Below are positions 41,005 to 53,625 of a stretch of 64,000 bases of DNA, one piece after another. The DNA lies in contig NC_135223.1 in assembly GCF_052324685.1 (NCBI RefSeq), positions 11,163,766 through 11,227,765 on the forward strand, read 5' to 3'. Made by a program: the position numbers and the translations under genes. Below the pieces are notes generated by a model. It ran no database searches. It was not told the origin of the DNA and worked only from the letters and a program-made list of their open reading frames with translations. How positions within the stretch are numbered: the stretch's first letter is position 1; every line of letters begins with the position of its first letter. The stretch is from Brachyhypopomus gauderio (lineage: Eukaryota; Chordata; Actinopteri; Gymnotiformes; Hypopomidae).

Positions 41005-41273
41005 TCAAATTGATTAAACCTTGCTCCTATACGTGCGCGTATTTTTGTTCCTGTGTCAAAAAAACTGCTAACTTGCTAAATACGGGGCATTTTTAGCCGT
41101 TAGAAGTTAATAAGCTAATGTTGTAAGAGACACCGGAATTCTAATTATCTGAACCGTGCGAGCTAGTTTGTTGTCTTACTGCAAACTGCTCGAACAAAGT
41201 TAAGACATTTTGCGAGAGCAGAAGCGAACTAGCTAGCTGTCTATATTTCTCTAATTTAGCTACGCGAGCGGAC

Positions 41274-41281
41274 TGACGTCA
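41274..41281. promoter_or_regulatory. Consensus CRE, TGACGTCA
   Basis: A perfect eight-base CREB/ATF palindrome in the UBE2S promoter or leader region, 343 bases before the start codon. Confidence 0.5.
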
Positions 41282-41544
41282 GATTGTGGTTGGGCTAACT
41301 AGCCGACAAGATAGTTTAGTTTGTTTTTAACGTAAATACATCAGGTCGGGTGGAAGGTGTGCGGTCGTCAGGCACTTCACTTTAGAAAGGTTAAACCAGA
41401 ATGTGGATGTTTGATCCTGCCGAGGTCCCAGAGTGACACGGCTAGCTGAGTTCCAGTTTTCGTTTAACATAAAGCTAACGTTACCCAGCTAGCGTGCTAG
41501 CTCTCTTAAAGTACCCGCGTCTAATCCTCCGTCCGGCGAGCCTC

Positions 41545-41588
41545 GGTTCGATCCCCCGACCGCCCTGGTTCGAGTCCCCGACCGCCCT
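41545..41588 (+). repeat. 22-bp tandem repeat in the UBE2S leader
   Basis: Two abutting 22-base units, 41545-41566 and 41567-41588, each begin GGTTCGA and end CCCCGACCGCCCT, differing at two bases. Each contains a match to the tRNA B-box (GGTTCGANNC). No A-box or cloverleaf partner was found upstream, so this is not called a tRNA. It ends 28 bases before the UBE2S ATG. Confidence 0.9.
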
Positions 41589-41616
41589 GCTTTCAGCGCT
41601 CCGCTGCTTGGTCGAG

Positions 41617-44600
41617 ATGGTAAGTTGGAGCCCGTCGAGTCCTCCAGGCGTGAGGAACAACGCCGCTCCGTTAGCCGACTAGCGTGTCTTCACGCTAACT
41701 AGTTTTTCGCTCGGCAACCGCAGTACTTGTTCGCGAAGTCGCTGGAGTGCTAGCGAGACAGCTAGGCTAGCTAACTTTTCCCCAGCGTTGGCTAACCAGC
41801 TAGAAAGCCGAGTAGTTCGACAGTATCGAGTAAGCTGGCTATCCAGACGTATGTGAAAAGTATAACGGGAGTACAGTTAACACAGAATAGTTAACCAGCT
41901 AACTCTGTGTCAGTAGTGTTTGGTTGGTTAATGTTACAGCTACTCCACTTTGATAATCAAGATGAACTGAGGCTAGAGGTTCGGTGTGTGTGTTACAGTA
42001 GCTCGTCTCGGGTTAGGATGTCCGCTACAGATCCAGTATGACGGGTATGTTACAAGTACAGACGAACCTACGCTGGTGTAGTCGCTTAAAATGTGGTAAC
42101 AACCGGCCAGCTAAGTTGAGTTCTAGCCAGTTGTCTCTAGCTAGCTAACCTTAGCCGACCTGGATGTTGGAGGATGTGGAGTTGGTCGTTGCCTGTGGAC
42201 CGGTGGCGGTTACACGTTAGTGCGGTGGTTACATTCATCTAGCTGGCCACGCTGCGCTACTAGAACTGTAGACGCGGTTCATCTCTGAATTTAGATCGTA
42301 TTGGACACTGGTACCTAGATTAGTTTAACCAGCTAATTGTAACTTCACAGGTTCACGATGAGGGCGATATTTCGGTTTACCAGTGATTCGACTTTAAAAG
42401 CCTCGTCGGTCTAATCATGTGGTGATCGTACTACGAAATGTTCCCGAAAACATAAAAAATATCTAAACACGTGAAAATGTAAATGGCGAACAACATACCG
42501 ACCATACTAGCTACAGTTCGCCATTTGAAATACATGTTTTGTAGTTGTCTTTCTCTGCAGCAATGAGCAATGGTGCAGTGGTTGGGAACCAGAAACGTGC
42601 CAAATATAGTTTATTTTAAAGCTTCTCATCAGTTGGCCTGTTTTGTTTTACGGCTACACAATATATATAATTCATCTCAATATCGACAGATGCTATACTG
42701 ATATCGCAGAAAATTGGCCCTTTAACAAATGCCAAACGGTGTGAGCGTCCTGATCCATGTCGATGGATGAGTTCAGTGGTTTTTTTTTTTTTTTTTTACA
42801 CGAACCAAGAAATGTAAATGTTTGTGCAAATACAGGCCAGTCTTCCACCATGTATCGTAAACATTTTACTACTGTGCTTTTAATGATTTAATGATTTGTC
42901 TGGTTAAATTAAAGGTTAAATAATGTTTCAGGGCATTCTAAAATGGCAGTGTATATGAAAAGTCACATCCAGAAGTAGGACCGTCAGTATCATCTACCCC
43001 TGCTCTTTTTTCTTATATTGGTGAACTGGGTGTGAGAAATTACTCCAACAAAAGGCACAATTGTAATCTTCAGTTAATTTTCTCAATTTCAGGTAGACCA
43101 AGGGTTTATAAACATTTTATATTGATACAGAAATGTAGTTGACTAGAGTGCGAACAACATTAGCTCTATCACATTACAGTAATAAATGAAAGAAATATGC
43201 CTAAAATGAGAAATACTTAATTTCCTTAGCTATACCCTAACCTTAAAGGAAAATGGTTTCAAGCATTTTAGGGAACACTGCTGCAGTTTTCCTTTAATGA
43301 TCATTCACAGTATCATTGCAGATGTCAAAATCTAGTTTTTCCCAATTTATATAAAATAACATACTTAGTGTTCTGTTCATGAATTTGTACACTGAAAGTT
43401 CAGGCTACCTTTGCTAACTCCCCTGCTCTCATCGCTGTGCCCACTCCTGCACCTGCCACCAATTTTCTACTCACACGCACCCAGTCTTTAATCTCCAATC
43501 AATCTCAGTCTCTCAGCCAAGCACCTTAAATGGTGCTTTCTCATGTGCAAAGTGGCGACGTTCGTTCCTGCATACTGCTGCTCTCTGGCTGCTCTTTTCT
43601 CTGAATTGTGATGGGAGAGTTTAGTGTAGTATATTACTGAACAATTCAGGGCCATGTCATTACCTTTCTCTAAAGGAAAATGGCTTAGTATTTTTTTTTA
43701 CACTTGTCACATGTTTTATAAATGATTATCTTGGACATCAGTTTTGTTTCTCTTCAGTATGTCATATGTGCTTAAAATGACTAACTTGGAGACAGACTTG
43801 TCTGTGTGGCTCAAAAAAGGTACTGATGCAGTTTTAAATAATAACTGTACCTTTTGTTCATGTTTTCTAGAACTCAAATGTAGAGAACCTGCCTCCTCAA
43901 GTTCTAAGACTAGTATACAAGGAAGTGTCTGCTCTGGCAGCAGATCCCCCAGAAGGAATTAAAATCTACCCCAGTGAAGAAGATATCACAGAGCTTCATA
44001 CTGCCATTGAGGGTCCAGGTAGTAATTATCCAGTCCTGTGCTAAATATGAACAGTCCGCATGTGGCACAAATCTGTAAATATTTCACTACTTTCTTTCTT
44101 TGAACTTTCCTTAACAGAAGGGACCCCATATGCAGGAGGAGTCTTCAGGATGCGATTGGTCTTGGGTAAAGACTTTCCTGCTGTACCACCCAGAGGCTAT
44201 TTTCTGACCAAGATTTTCCATCCAAATGTTGGGCACAAGGGTGAGATCTGTGTCAACGTACTGAAGAGGGACTGGAAGGCAGAGCTCGGCCTCAGGCATG
44301 TTTTATTGGTCAGTATCACAGTTCACCTCTTGAATCTCCACACAGTGAATTAATTATTACAACCATGAAGTTTTTCGATTAAGCTTGATTTTTCGATTTC
44401 AGTTTGAAATTCATATGGTGCAGGCTTCTAAACTTAAATATAAGATTTCCCTCTTTCTGTCTGCCCCTCTCCACCCCCCCCCCCCCCCCTCCTCTCCCAC
44501 CCTCTGTTTTGTCTCCCAGACCATTAAGTGCTTACTGATCCATCCCAATCCTGAATCTGCTTTGAATGAAGAGGCTGGGAGGTTACTGTTGGAAGACTAT

Positions 44601-44864
44601 GCAGAATATGCCTCTCGGGCTCATCTTCTAACGGAGATCCATGCTATGGGTGGGACCTCTGGGGCCCTTCAGGAGCCTGGTGATGGACCCCAGCCCAAGA
44701 AACATGCAGGAGATCCAAGCAAACGTGCGATTGTAGCTGGTGCTGCACCAGGTGCTGGGGCCACTGGTTCAAATAGTAGCAGTTCCAGTGGCACAAGCAG
44801 TAACCCTAGTACTATAGCTGCAAAAAAGAAAACTGATAAGAAAAGAGCTCTGAGGCGGCTATAA
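41617..44864 (+). CDS. UBE2S: Ubiquitin-conjugating enzyme E2 S, 4 exons, 228 aa
   Basis: UBE2S is the E2 that extends K11-linked ubiquitin chains on APC/C substrates in mitosis. Coding exons: 41617-41619 (the ATG alone), 43871-44018, 44118-44308, 44520-44864; GT-AG junctions and phases fit. The UBC fold spans residues about 10-155, with the HPN motif at 85-87 and the catalytic cysteine C95 in [12 protein letters not shown], the same number as in human. The linker (about 165-210) is rich in Gly, Ala and Ser with a serine run and differs from mammals. The end, [15 protein letters not shown], is the lysine-rich tail and APC/C-binding terminus of the family. Human UBE2S has 222 aa. The start follows from NSNVENLPP, which must be preceded by Met, and from ATG|GTAAGT at 41617-41625. 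A short frame reading through 43744-43870 into exon 2 is not used. Confidence 0.96.
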
Positions 44865-47800
44865 CAGTGAATTTCTTTCTTTTTGTTTTTCTTACTCCTT
44901 TTGTCAATATAAATATTGCATTGAGCAGACCATATTTTTCATCCTTTTCGTGTTTTTCTGTCACAGAAAAGCCCCTACACATTTTTTTGAGCAGTTCCCT
45001 TTGAAATTCTACTCTCAGGATTCATTGTGATTGGCAATTTATTTCATTCATGGAATGGGGTCTTTCTGGGAGAAAGAGATTGTTGTCAGTTGTCAGTATC
45101 AGTTTTAACTTAAAAGTACCCTTCACATCCATGGCAGTGTTGTTTCTCCTTACCCTCTTTAACTTCACCAAGGAAATGAGAGCTTTACATTTCCTTTAAT
45201 TTAATACTAAGATTTTAAAATGTCCTCCTGCCAATAATACAATGGGGATGAAACCAGACCAAAATGGTCAACCAATCTTAGATTGCTGAGGATGTGCATT
45301 ACGTTACATACTTGGGGTACTGCATCTTAACAGGGTTCTCCTACTTTTATCAAACTTGACAGACGCGTCATTGACTAAACAATGAGTGGTGTTGATTTGG
45401 GATTTATGATATTTATTTGAACGTGTTTTTTTGTTTATTTTTTTTTTTATGCATTTCGGAAAACTTCAGGTGTTTCACAGACGCATTTGCCGGGTGAGTA
45501 ATGAGTTGGTTTTATGAAGTCATCCATGAAACAGTACAGTCCAGGTACCTTACAGGTTTGGCAGTTGGCAAACTCACCATTAGCATTTTTATGTGCGATT
45601 TATACAAAAGGTAAGGTAATGCCAAGCTGCATGAATAGTAGTGTGTTGCGTGAAATTAAATGGAATTGTAAAAGTTGCAGATGCTGTGAAATCTGAACTC
45701 AATTTGGAAGGGAAATTTTTTTTTTTGCAGTGTCCTGGCAATATTACAGACATTTGGTGTGTGAGCGCACGTGTGGATTGGTGTAGTACAATCTAGATTA
45801 GAAGATTATAGAAAACGAAAGGGGTTAAAATGTGGTCTAAACTTTACAATGTTGATGTTTGTCTTTTTTTTTTGTGATTGATTAAATTTTTATATTGTTT
45901 TGTGCATATTTCTTCCCATGATAGAATATATATATATATATTAATTTCCCTGCATTCAGGTGACTTGCTTGTTGGAGATTGTCACTGAAGTCTTTTTAGT
46001 TTGTTTTGGATTTTTTTTTTTTTCTTCATCAAGAACAATACAGTTTGTTTCCAACCTCACATTTGCCATGTCACACGATCATTATATTTTTTTCCCTTTT
46101 TTAAAAATCGTAATCAAAATTTTTATGAACTAATAACAAAGCCATCCATCTTTTTAATCCCAGTTTTGTATATTAGGCTCCAGGTCCTCTGGAGGAAGTC
46201 TCTCTCATCTTGTTGCAGTGGTCTGGTTACTTTTAGTGCATGTCCATGCATTGGGTATCCAGTAAAGTCTATAGTTCTCAACATAGGGCTTAAATTTCCT
46301 AAGGAAACCCTCTCTAATAGTTTTGAACTCTGGTAATACCTTGCATACGGGTAACCTTTTGCCATTTTGTGAGTTTTGGGTAGAGACTGGGGATTTTGTG
46401 TCCATTTGTTATTTAATTTAATAATAAAGTTTGTTGGGGGAAAATAACAGTTTATCTTGTTCCATGTAACATATTTCAGACTCACTGTCCTATGAATTAA
46501 TTTATAAAGGCTGCTTAGAGATGTATGTTTACAAACATAACAAACAAGGTTTGGTGTCCGGGCATCTATATTACAGTAGTGCGCATGTAAGTTCTGCACA
46601 CTCCATCGTGCCAAAGAAGTCCATGGACACATTGACACATTCCTGGTAAGAAACAAATGTGCAGACGGCTCCTTTGGTGACTTACTGATGAGTCAGGTGC
46701 TCTGCTGGCTGTGTAGTACTTGTGTCGAATGCCCTCCAGATATTCTGACATACTGCACTTGGTTTTTAAAAGGGTGGCAAAGCCACCTTTTGTGCAGGGG
46801 ACTGTGTAGGCTTTGTCCTTTCAGGCAGGTGCTTCTGTAATCTGCAGGCCAAGGTTTCAAATCAGAATAACTTGGTTGGACATAACTGAAAACTATTGTT
46901 TAACTATTGTTTTGTTTGATGGAATTTGACACATGAATGTGAATGAAATGAGTAAATGATGAGAGTGCAGAGGAAGCGGACTGCTGGTTCACAGTGTCCC
47001 CTCAGAACTGGGACGACATTACATGTCACAAGTCTGTATTTTTGGGCACGGACTTGAACACACTATTATGGATTTTATTGCTTTCGATTTAGGAATGTAC
47101 ATTCATCTTGGCAGAATCTCGAGGTTCAGATGTGTCACAACTGCACGTTTATGTTTCAGTAATTACAGTTGTCACATTGGGCATAGAGTACAGCAAAATC
47201 ATGTTACCTAGACTTTATATGTTTTATGTCCATTGCACCCACACAAATGCAGTAGAGAGGAGAAATGTCACATCTGACAATTCCCATGTAGCTTCCAAAA
47301 AGCAGCTTCATCCAAAACTAGAGTAACTTGTGGAAGAGCATAATTCCATCAATGAGCATGTTGCTGAACTGCAGGACTGAAGCTTCCATTCATTCTTCTC
47401 TCTGTAGCCCCTTTATCCTGTTGTTATCCTGCGGCTACATGTGCTTCAAATGTTTTATTTTGTCATATAAAACCTCATCAATGCAACCTGCAACATTCTC
47501 CAATACCATTGATTACATTTGAATTGGTATTTCCCATCCAGCCCAGGTTGAGCAGATGGCAAAATGAACTATACTCAGAGTTCACCAGGTGCTTTGTTAC
47601 AACACTTGCCACTTTATTAGATGTATTAGTTATTCACTAGTCCACCTTTTGCCATGCACACCATCTACGCAGTTCATCACTGGTTCCAAACAGGACTTCT
47701 GCTGACTACATTTTTTGCTTAGTGATCCATTCATCACAAAACAGTATCACTGAGTAGTGACAGCTGGGAGCTGCTGCAAGTGTACTGGGCATGAATATCC

Positions 47801-49295
47801 TGCTGGGTGCTGAGACGGGTTGAAAACCAATAAAGGGGGGTTAGAAGATGGTTAACACAAATTGTGCATAAGTAAGAATATGTATGTCTTCACCGCTAAT
47901 GTTCTGCACTCTGGATCATTTAAAATCCACTGTACAAGAGTACAAAACTGTCACTGCCCAAATATTTGTTTTGAAGTTACATTCAAATGGCCACATCACA
48001 AATAAAAAGTATAGTTGCTAAAACACGTATTTAGTCCTTTATATTAGTAATAAATGTTCTGTATTCATATAAAGATCAATTAGGCCATGCATCATTGGCT
48101 AGGAATAACTGGACTAAGCTGTGTAGCATGGAGTCTGTTTTTACTGTTTGACTCCTAAGATCTGGTGGACTGTCAGTCGGGCTCTCCTAGGTGACCTTTG
48201 GAAATCACCAACCTGTAGGTGATGGCAGCCTACCCATGCTTTCTCCTGCTGCTTGTGTTTGAAACACCGCTTACAATGGTGTACACTAGCAGACCCCAAG
48301 GGCCCCATTCATCTAACGTTCCCTGCTGTGCTTTCAGATCTATTTGTGGTGTTGGGCTTCTTTATGATGTTAGCATTTTTAGTAATTTCTCACTCATTAA
48401 TTGATATACCCTAGCTTAGGTTAAAAAAAGTGTGCTATAAAATTTTTATATTTATACATGCAAATCACTGAACAACTTCTCACGTGTTCTTTAATGTGTA
48501 ATCTCCGTTTTCTGTGGCATCCAGATTTCCAGAGGGTGCACGCAGGCTGTAATTTGAGCCGGTTATAGCGGATGAACAGTTCTCTCCGCGGGCTGCCTGA
48601 GAGGCCGAAGCAACGGCCCACCCACCTGTATAGGAATAGCAGACTGCACACTGCCTAATTACTGTCTGTAGGAAGCAAGCTTGAGACTAGTGGAGGGTTG
48701 GGCTTAACAGCAGAGTAATCGAAGGATTTTGTGCCCTTTAAAAACCTTGAGGTTACTAAAATGTTGATCACATTGCATCCACAGGAACAACGTATTCGTT
48801 CGTGGATGACAAAGGTCAGATGTGTTTAGGTTGAATTGCTTTTATGCTTAAATTCGTAATTACATTTATGTTATGTATTAAAGATGCAAATATTTTTATA
48901 CAAAACATTGTGATGGCAGTGCCCTACACATCGCTGTCCATGGTGCTGAAGTCATCATTGACAATGTGCTGTGATAAATGTGAGGTAATGTCTTTGTCCT
49001 TCAGTTTATTTTAATCTATAAAATTGCCTTAACCTGTCACGTTGTTATCATCCTGGTTTATCTTATCAAATCTACGCAGACCGACTTTCATTAAGATTAG
49101 CTACAAAGAAAACAATAGAGTAACAGACATTTTTAACATGGTAATATTTTTGGTTACTTATGATCCCTCATTTTCATTTAGCAATAACCTGCTGTTTTGT
49201 ATATCTATATCCTTACCAAAATCACAATATCAACTGTCCACAATGGGTGCTTTCTAGGTCTAAAACGGTTGCATTATGCACCTTCAGGCTCTTTT
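44865..49295. other. UBE2S 3' flank and intergenic region
   Basis: The first part should be the UBE2S 3' UTR. AATAAA-type hexamers occur at 47830 and 48001, but none can be assigned. A 177-codon minus-strand frame at 46123-46656 has no recognisable domain. Otherwise the DNA is AT-rich and featureless. Confidence 0.4.
46123..46656 (-). other. Unassigned 177-codon open frame
   Basis: An open frame with ordinary-looking composition (no low complexity) downstream of UBE2S on the opposite strand. I recognise no family. Chance frames of this length are expected about once in a window of this size, so it is recorded only as an open frame. Confidence 0.15.
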
Positions 49296-49303
49296 ATCTC
49301 CAG

Positions 49304-49488
49304 TATTTGGTACTTCACAAACTTGTAGTGACACAACAATGATTAAACACGAAGCGGAGATGCAACATACACACAATGGATTTATTTACTTTAATGGTCT
49401 TCCTCATTGCAAAGTTAACAGAGTTGGCATGCACATAGCTGTATCTAGTTCCCATGAGTATTACAAACTACACAATAACATAATAACA
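49304..49488 (-). repeat. LTR of the gypsy relic (3' LTR)
   Basis: It shares TTTGGTACTTCACAAACT, TTACTTTAATGGTCTTCCT and GCATAGCTGTATCTAGTTCC with the copy at 53451. On its inner side the minus strand reads AAGAGGGGAGGAA, a good polypurine tract, immediately before the LTR start TGTTATTATG. Confidence 0.85.
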
Positions 49489-51209
49489 TATTCCTCCCCT
49501 CTTAAACCCACAGTGTAAATATATTCTGAAATTCAACAAACAACTCAACATATGCAACCTGATCACTGCCAAAATGTTAAAATGAACCAAACGTCCAGTC
49601 TTTCTTTTTTCTAAACTAAGGGAGTAAGGTAGACTACCTCAAACCCTGACATTACCTTGGGGATTATTCTGCACATTTCTTGAGGGTATGTCACTAACGT
49701 TTTGAAGGATGTCGTTCTCTCACCGGATAGCGTCAAACGTTCTTATCAGGAGACACCAGATTGGCCACAACAGCAGAAGTCCACACCAGAGTAGCAGGTG
49801 GTACCAGCTTAGCATTAGCAGCTGACGGATAAGGCAATATCTTCAAAAGGCAATGTCTTGAGAAGGTGACTCTTCCAAGGAGAGTGTGAGGTTGTTGTGA
49901 TCAGTTTGCTGTGACAACTCAGGACAAGCTATTGGTGAAGACTCAGCAGGAGATGTTCCATGTAGTAGCTAGTCTAAATGCCTCCTCAGCAGTCTGGACT
50001 GTGTAAGACACTTGTCCTGTCTTTCTGATGGCTGTTGGAAGGACCGTTGCAATGTTCTCCTGGTTGGAAGAGAGCTGTTTTTCACTCTTTGTTTCCATCT
50101 CTCTATTTAGGCATCCTGTTTGTGCAAAGTTCATTTCATGACATGTATTGCCAGAGAGACCTGAATAGTTGAATGTGGGACAGTCCTGTAGTGCAGCAGA
50201 AAACTCCTTAACCTCTGATAAAGTGAGACATATCCCTTTGAAGCTTTAAGGGAATGCTTCACGCTCTGCACAAACCTTTCTGGTATCCGTTGGTAGAAGT
50301 GTGGTAATGAACAGATCAGATATGCTGAACTCCATTCACTTTAAAGAACTTCTCAAATTCTTGGAAAATAAATAAATAAACTGAGGACCAGTCACTTAAA
50401 AGCTGTACGGGAAAATCAAATCTGCTTAACATCCCACCTAGCATTTCGTCTTCTCTATAGTAGTTTATGGACATTATGGACATTTTTGGCCACTTATTAA
50501 GTACATTCTCTAAGTACATTCTCTCCTCAAATGTGCAAGCAAGGTCAACACAGCCACGTTGTCAGTTTTATTCTGGCCAGTTCCATGGGTGCAGCCATTT
50601 GTGACACATTACAGACCTTCTGACATGAAGAACATGACCTTGCCATTTCAGTACCTTTTCTTTGAGGGAGGAATGATGACTCCTTGTCTCCTGAAGACAC
50701 CCTGCCTGCACCATAAGGTCATTTCACCTTGACAGATATGGTTTTAGTTCTGCTTTCTCTTTTGTATTTCGTCCACTGACCACAAAATCCATCATGGTCG
50801 ATAACACTGGGTCACTTCTTGTGTGTCGTTGCACTTGTGCAGAAGTAATGGGTGCTTCCTCCAGCTGCTTAAAGTACAACCTAGTTTGCTTTTGCTCTGC
50901 AAGTGTCACCGGTTGAGGCAGTCTAGAAAGCCCATCCAGATTTGTAAGGAAGTCAGACTTCCTGTACCTGTCATATGTGTATGCACAGTAGTAATGTGTG
51001 GCATCCAACTAACAGCCAATGACGGGATGCCCCCTTGTAGCCCAAAAAATTGGTGTTAAGAGGAAGAGGATCTGTTAAAATCCAAACTGAGTGATGGAAC
51101 TTGCGAACACCAAATATGCTGAGAGCACCTTGCTCTATTTGAGCATAGTGGCTTTCTGCTTTGTTCAGTGTACATGATGCAAACACATAGATTTACATGT
51201 TCAAACGAT

Positions 51210-51535
51210 ACATTTACATTTACAGCATTTAGTTGACACTCTTTTCCAGAGAGACTTACAAAGTGCTTTGCCATCTGTTTGCAGAATGCATCCTAGATAG
51301 TACTCATAGATTCTCTTGGATCAGACTACTAAACTACAGGCATCAAAGCCTATATGTATATTGCAAATAAACAGTCTCAAAAATTAAAAAGAAGAATGAA
51401 AAAACCATACCTAGAAGTGCAAATAAACACAAGTTACTTTACCATACAATGTAAAGTACAAGGACAACATGTGCTACCTGCAGTGTTAGTGGTCATTTAA
51501 GTACTCAGCACGTGAGTCTTCAGTCTACCACAATT
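51210..51535. repeat. Dispersed repeat nested in the gypsy relic
   Basis: It starts ACATTTACAGCATTTAGTTG and ends near GAGTCTTCAGTCT, matching the family at 5200-6010. It interrupts the retrotransposon between its reverse transcriptase and RNase H remnants, so it inserted later. Confidence 0.7.
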
Positions 51536-53450
51536 CCCATCACATAAGGAGAAGCGTTGTATGCCAACTGCAAGGCTAAGGAAGGATTAAAGTGTTTTAA
51601 GGCTTCAGACCATTGTCCTTTGTTTGGACAAACACTTTTTCACAATGATGGGTCCATCTCCAAACTTTACATTGACACAGCTGATGTAGTGGTTTTAGCA
51701 GGTAAGACAAGTCCTGAATTATCTTACCATAATAGTTTAGCAGGCCTTGGTAAGAGCACAGCTGACTTGCGCTCTGGGATGCTTCTACTATTGCCTTGAC
51801 CTTGGAAAGAGCTTTGTGTAACTTTTGAGAGTCTATCATCTGCCCAAAGTATTTGACAGATGTCTGAAAAAAAAACTCAGAATTAAACTTGCAAACTCTG
51901 TGTCCATGCTCCTTTAGTCTCTGTATTGTAGCATCCAGGTTTCTCAGATGCTTTCCTGTTTCCCCAGTGATCAGAATGCCGTCATTTGAAGGTAAATCGT
52001 CATTTGAAGGTAAGCTTGGCTAAGGTTGATTATGCTGAATTTCTGTCCTCCAGCTAACTCTGCAAACAAGACTACAATATGAGGTAGTGGGTATCGCTCC
52101 ACTAACACAGGATTAACCATCACTTAAAAATCTCGACATATCCTAACGGTTCTTTTTTCATCACAATATGGGAGGTGGCCCACTTACACAGGCTGACAGG
52201 CTTGAAGACCCAGGATTCCAGATGTGCCTCCACTTTGGGTCTAACTGCATAGGTATCCAGATGAGCTTTCAGAAATTCAGGTTTGGTGTCTGACTTGGTG
52301 TCCAGTTTAACGGTCATGTTTTTCATACTCCCAAGTTCACCCCATAACTTTTCAGCACGCTTATTCAGAACTACTGTCAATCCAGATTCTCCCTTTGACA
52401 TCAAGCAAATTGCAGACCAATCCAGTACGATTCTATCCAACTAAGAACAACCAAGTCATTGTATCTTGTTCACTCGTATATGTGTTCAGTTTAATGCGAG
52501 ATGGATTCAGAGGTAAGTGTGTTTGTACACAGTCTGAGACAATAGAGCCTGCTGCACCAGTATCAATTTCCATACCTCCTGGGTGTCCTTCATTTAATGG
52601 TGAGACCCAGTATCCCTGTGATGCCTTTTGTTATTGTTATGCACATACATTTTAGACTGGAATACACAGACTTTCTGTAGTCTTGTTTCTTAGATTTAAC
52701 TGTGCATTTTTTTATTTTACATGCATATTTGATGTAGCACTTACCTGAGGCCTTGCTCTTTTCAACAGAAACAGTGTACAATTTCCCATTAGTGCTGAGC
52801 TGTTGGGCCTCTTTGGCAGCCAACTCCATGGACACTAATTTCAATAGCCATTTCTGATGTGAGTGCATGTTCAGTCAGAAGGCGTTTCTGGATAGCTTCG
52901 CTCCTCAGCCCACACAAGAGCCTGTCTCGAATCGTGTCATTGAGCACAGAATCCAACTCTCAGTTCTAGCCCTTTTAATGCAGCAACAAACATTACTATA
53001 AACGCTACTTCCTCTTGACCCCTTTTGAGGAATCTAAAACGTTCTCCAATGACTATAGGCTTCAGTGAGAAATGAGCTGACGGAGTGACCACAACAGTTT
53101 CATCCGACTTGCTGCCTGGTTTGTCTAGAGATTGCAGTAAACTGAAAATATTTTGACCTTACAGTCAAAAACGTGGACACCAACGAGTCGTCCTATGCCA
53201 TTTGCCTGAGCAAACTCGTCAAACAAGACTCATCAAGAAGGTCGATATACGATAATCCCAGACATTTCAGATCAGTCTTTACTCACGAGGCCTCGCGTCA
53301 CCTTTTTTTTTTTTTTTGCTTTCTCGTTTTTTCGGTAGCAACGCGCACACCAGCCAGGAGGGAGATACAAACTTCCTTGGTTGTTTCACACATACTTTCT
53401 CTTTGACGGCATGAAAATCAGTTCCATTATTCCTCATCTTGAAGTTGTTC

Positions 53451-53625
53451 TGTGTTTGGTACTTCACAAACTGGTATTGACACAACAATAAAGATGCACC
53501 GTACACCGGGTTTAGTTACTTTAATGGTCTTCCTTAGCGCGGAGTAATACAGAGTTATTATGCGCATAGCTGTATCTAGTTCCCTCGAGTAGTCACAATT
53601 GTGAAGCGATACACAATACATGACA
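53451..53625 (-). repeat. LTR of the gypsy relic (5' LTR)
   Basis: Direct-repeat partner of 49304-49488 with many substitutions and small indels. No clear target-site duplication was found outside the two LTRs. Confidence 0.82.

Larger units (their letters stand above)
49304..53625 (-). mobile_element. Degenerate Ty3/gypsy LTR retrotransposon
   Basis: The element is oriented on the minus strand and flanked by two related direct repeats (49304-49488 and 53451-53625). Between them, read leftwards, are fragments resembling gag near its zinc-knuckle region (52590-52868), reverse transcriptase (52120-52440 and 51597-51839), RNase H (50971-51186 with overlapping frames), the segment after RNase H (50724-51008), integrase (50316-50519) and a post-integrase tail (49943-50134). 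The order is that of Ty3/gypsy elements. All reading frames are broken by stops and frameshifts. A dispersed repeat at 51210-51535 sits between the reverse transcriptase and RNase H fragments. This is an old, inactive copy. Confidence 0.88.

Noticed and set aside
41530-41600. tRNA gene suggested by GGTTCGA B-box matches
   Set aside because: There are two B-boxes in tandem, no A-box, and no acceptor-stem or cloverleaf pairing could be found.
43744-43962. Alternative UBE2S start in the frame at 43744
   Set aside because: It runs over the acceptor at 43871 in a different frame from UBE2S and ends quickly. The ATG at 41617 gives the family N-terminus.
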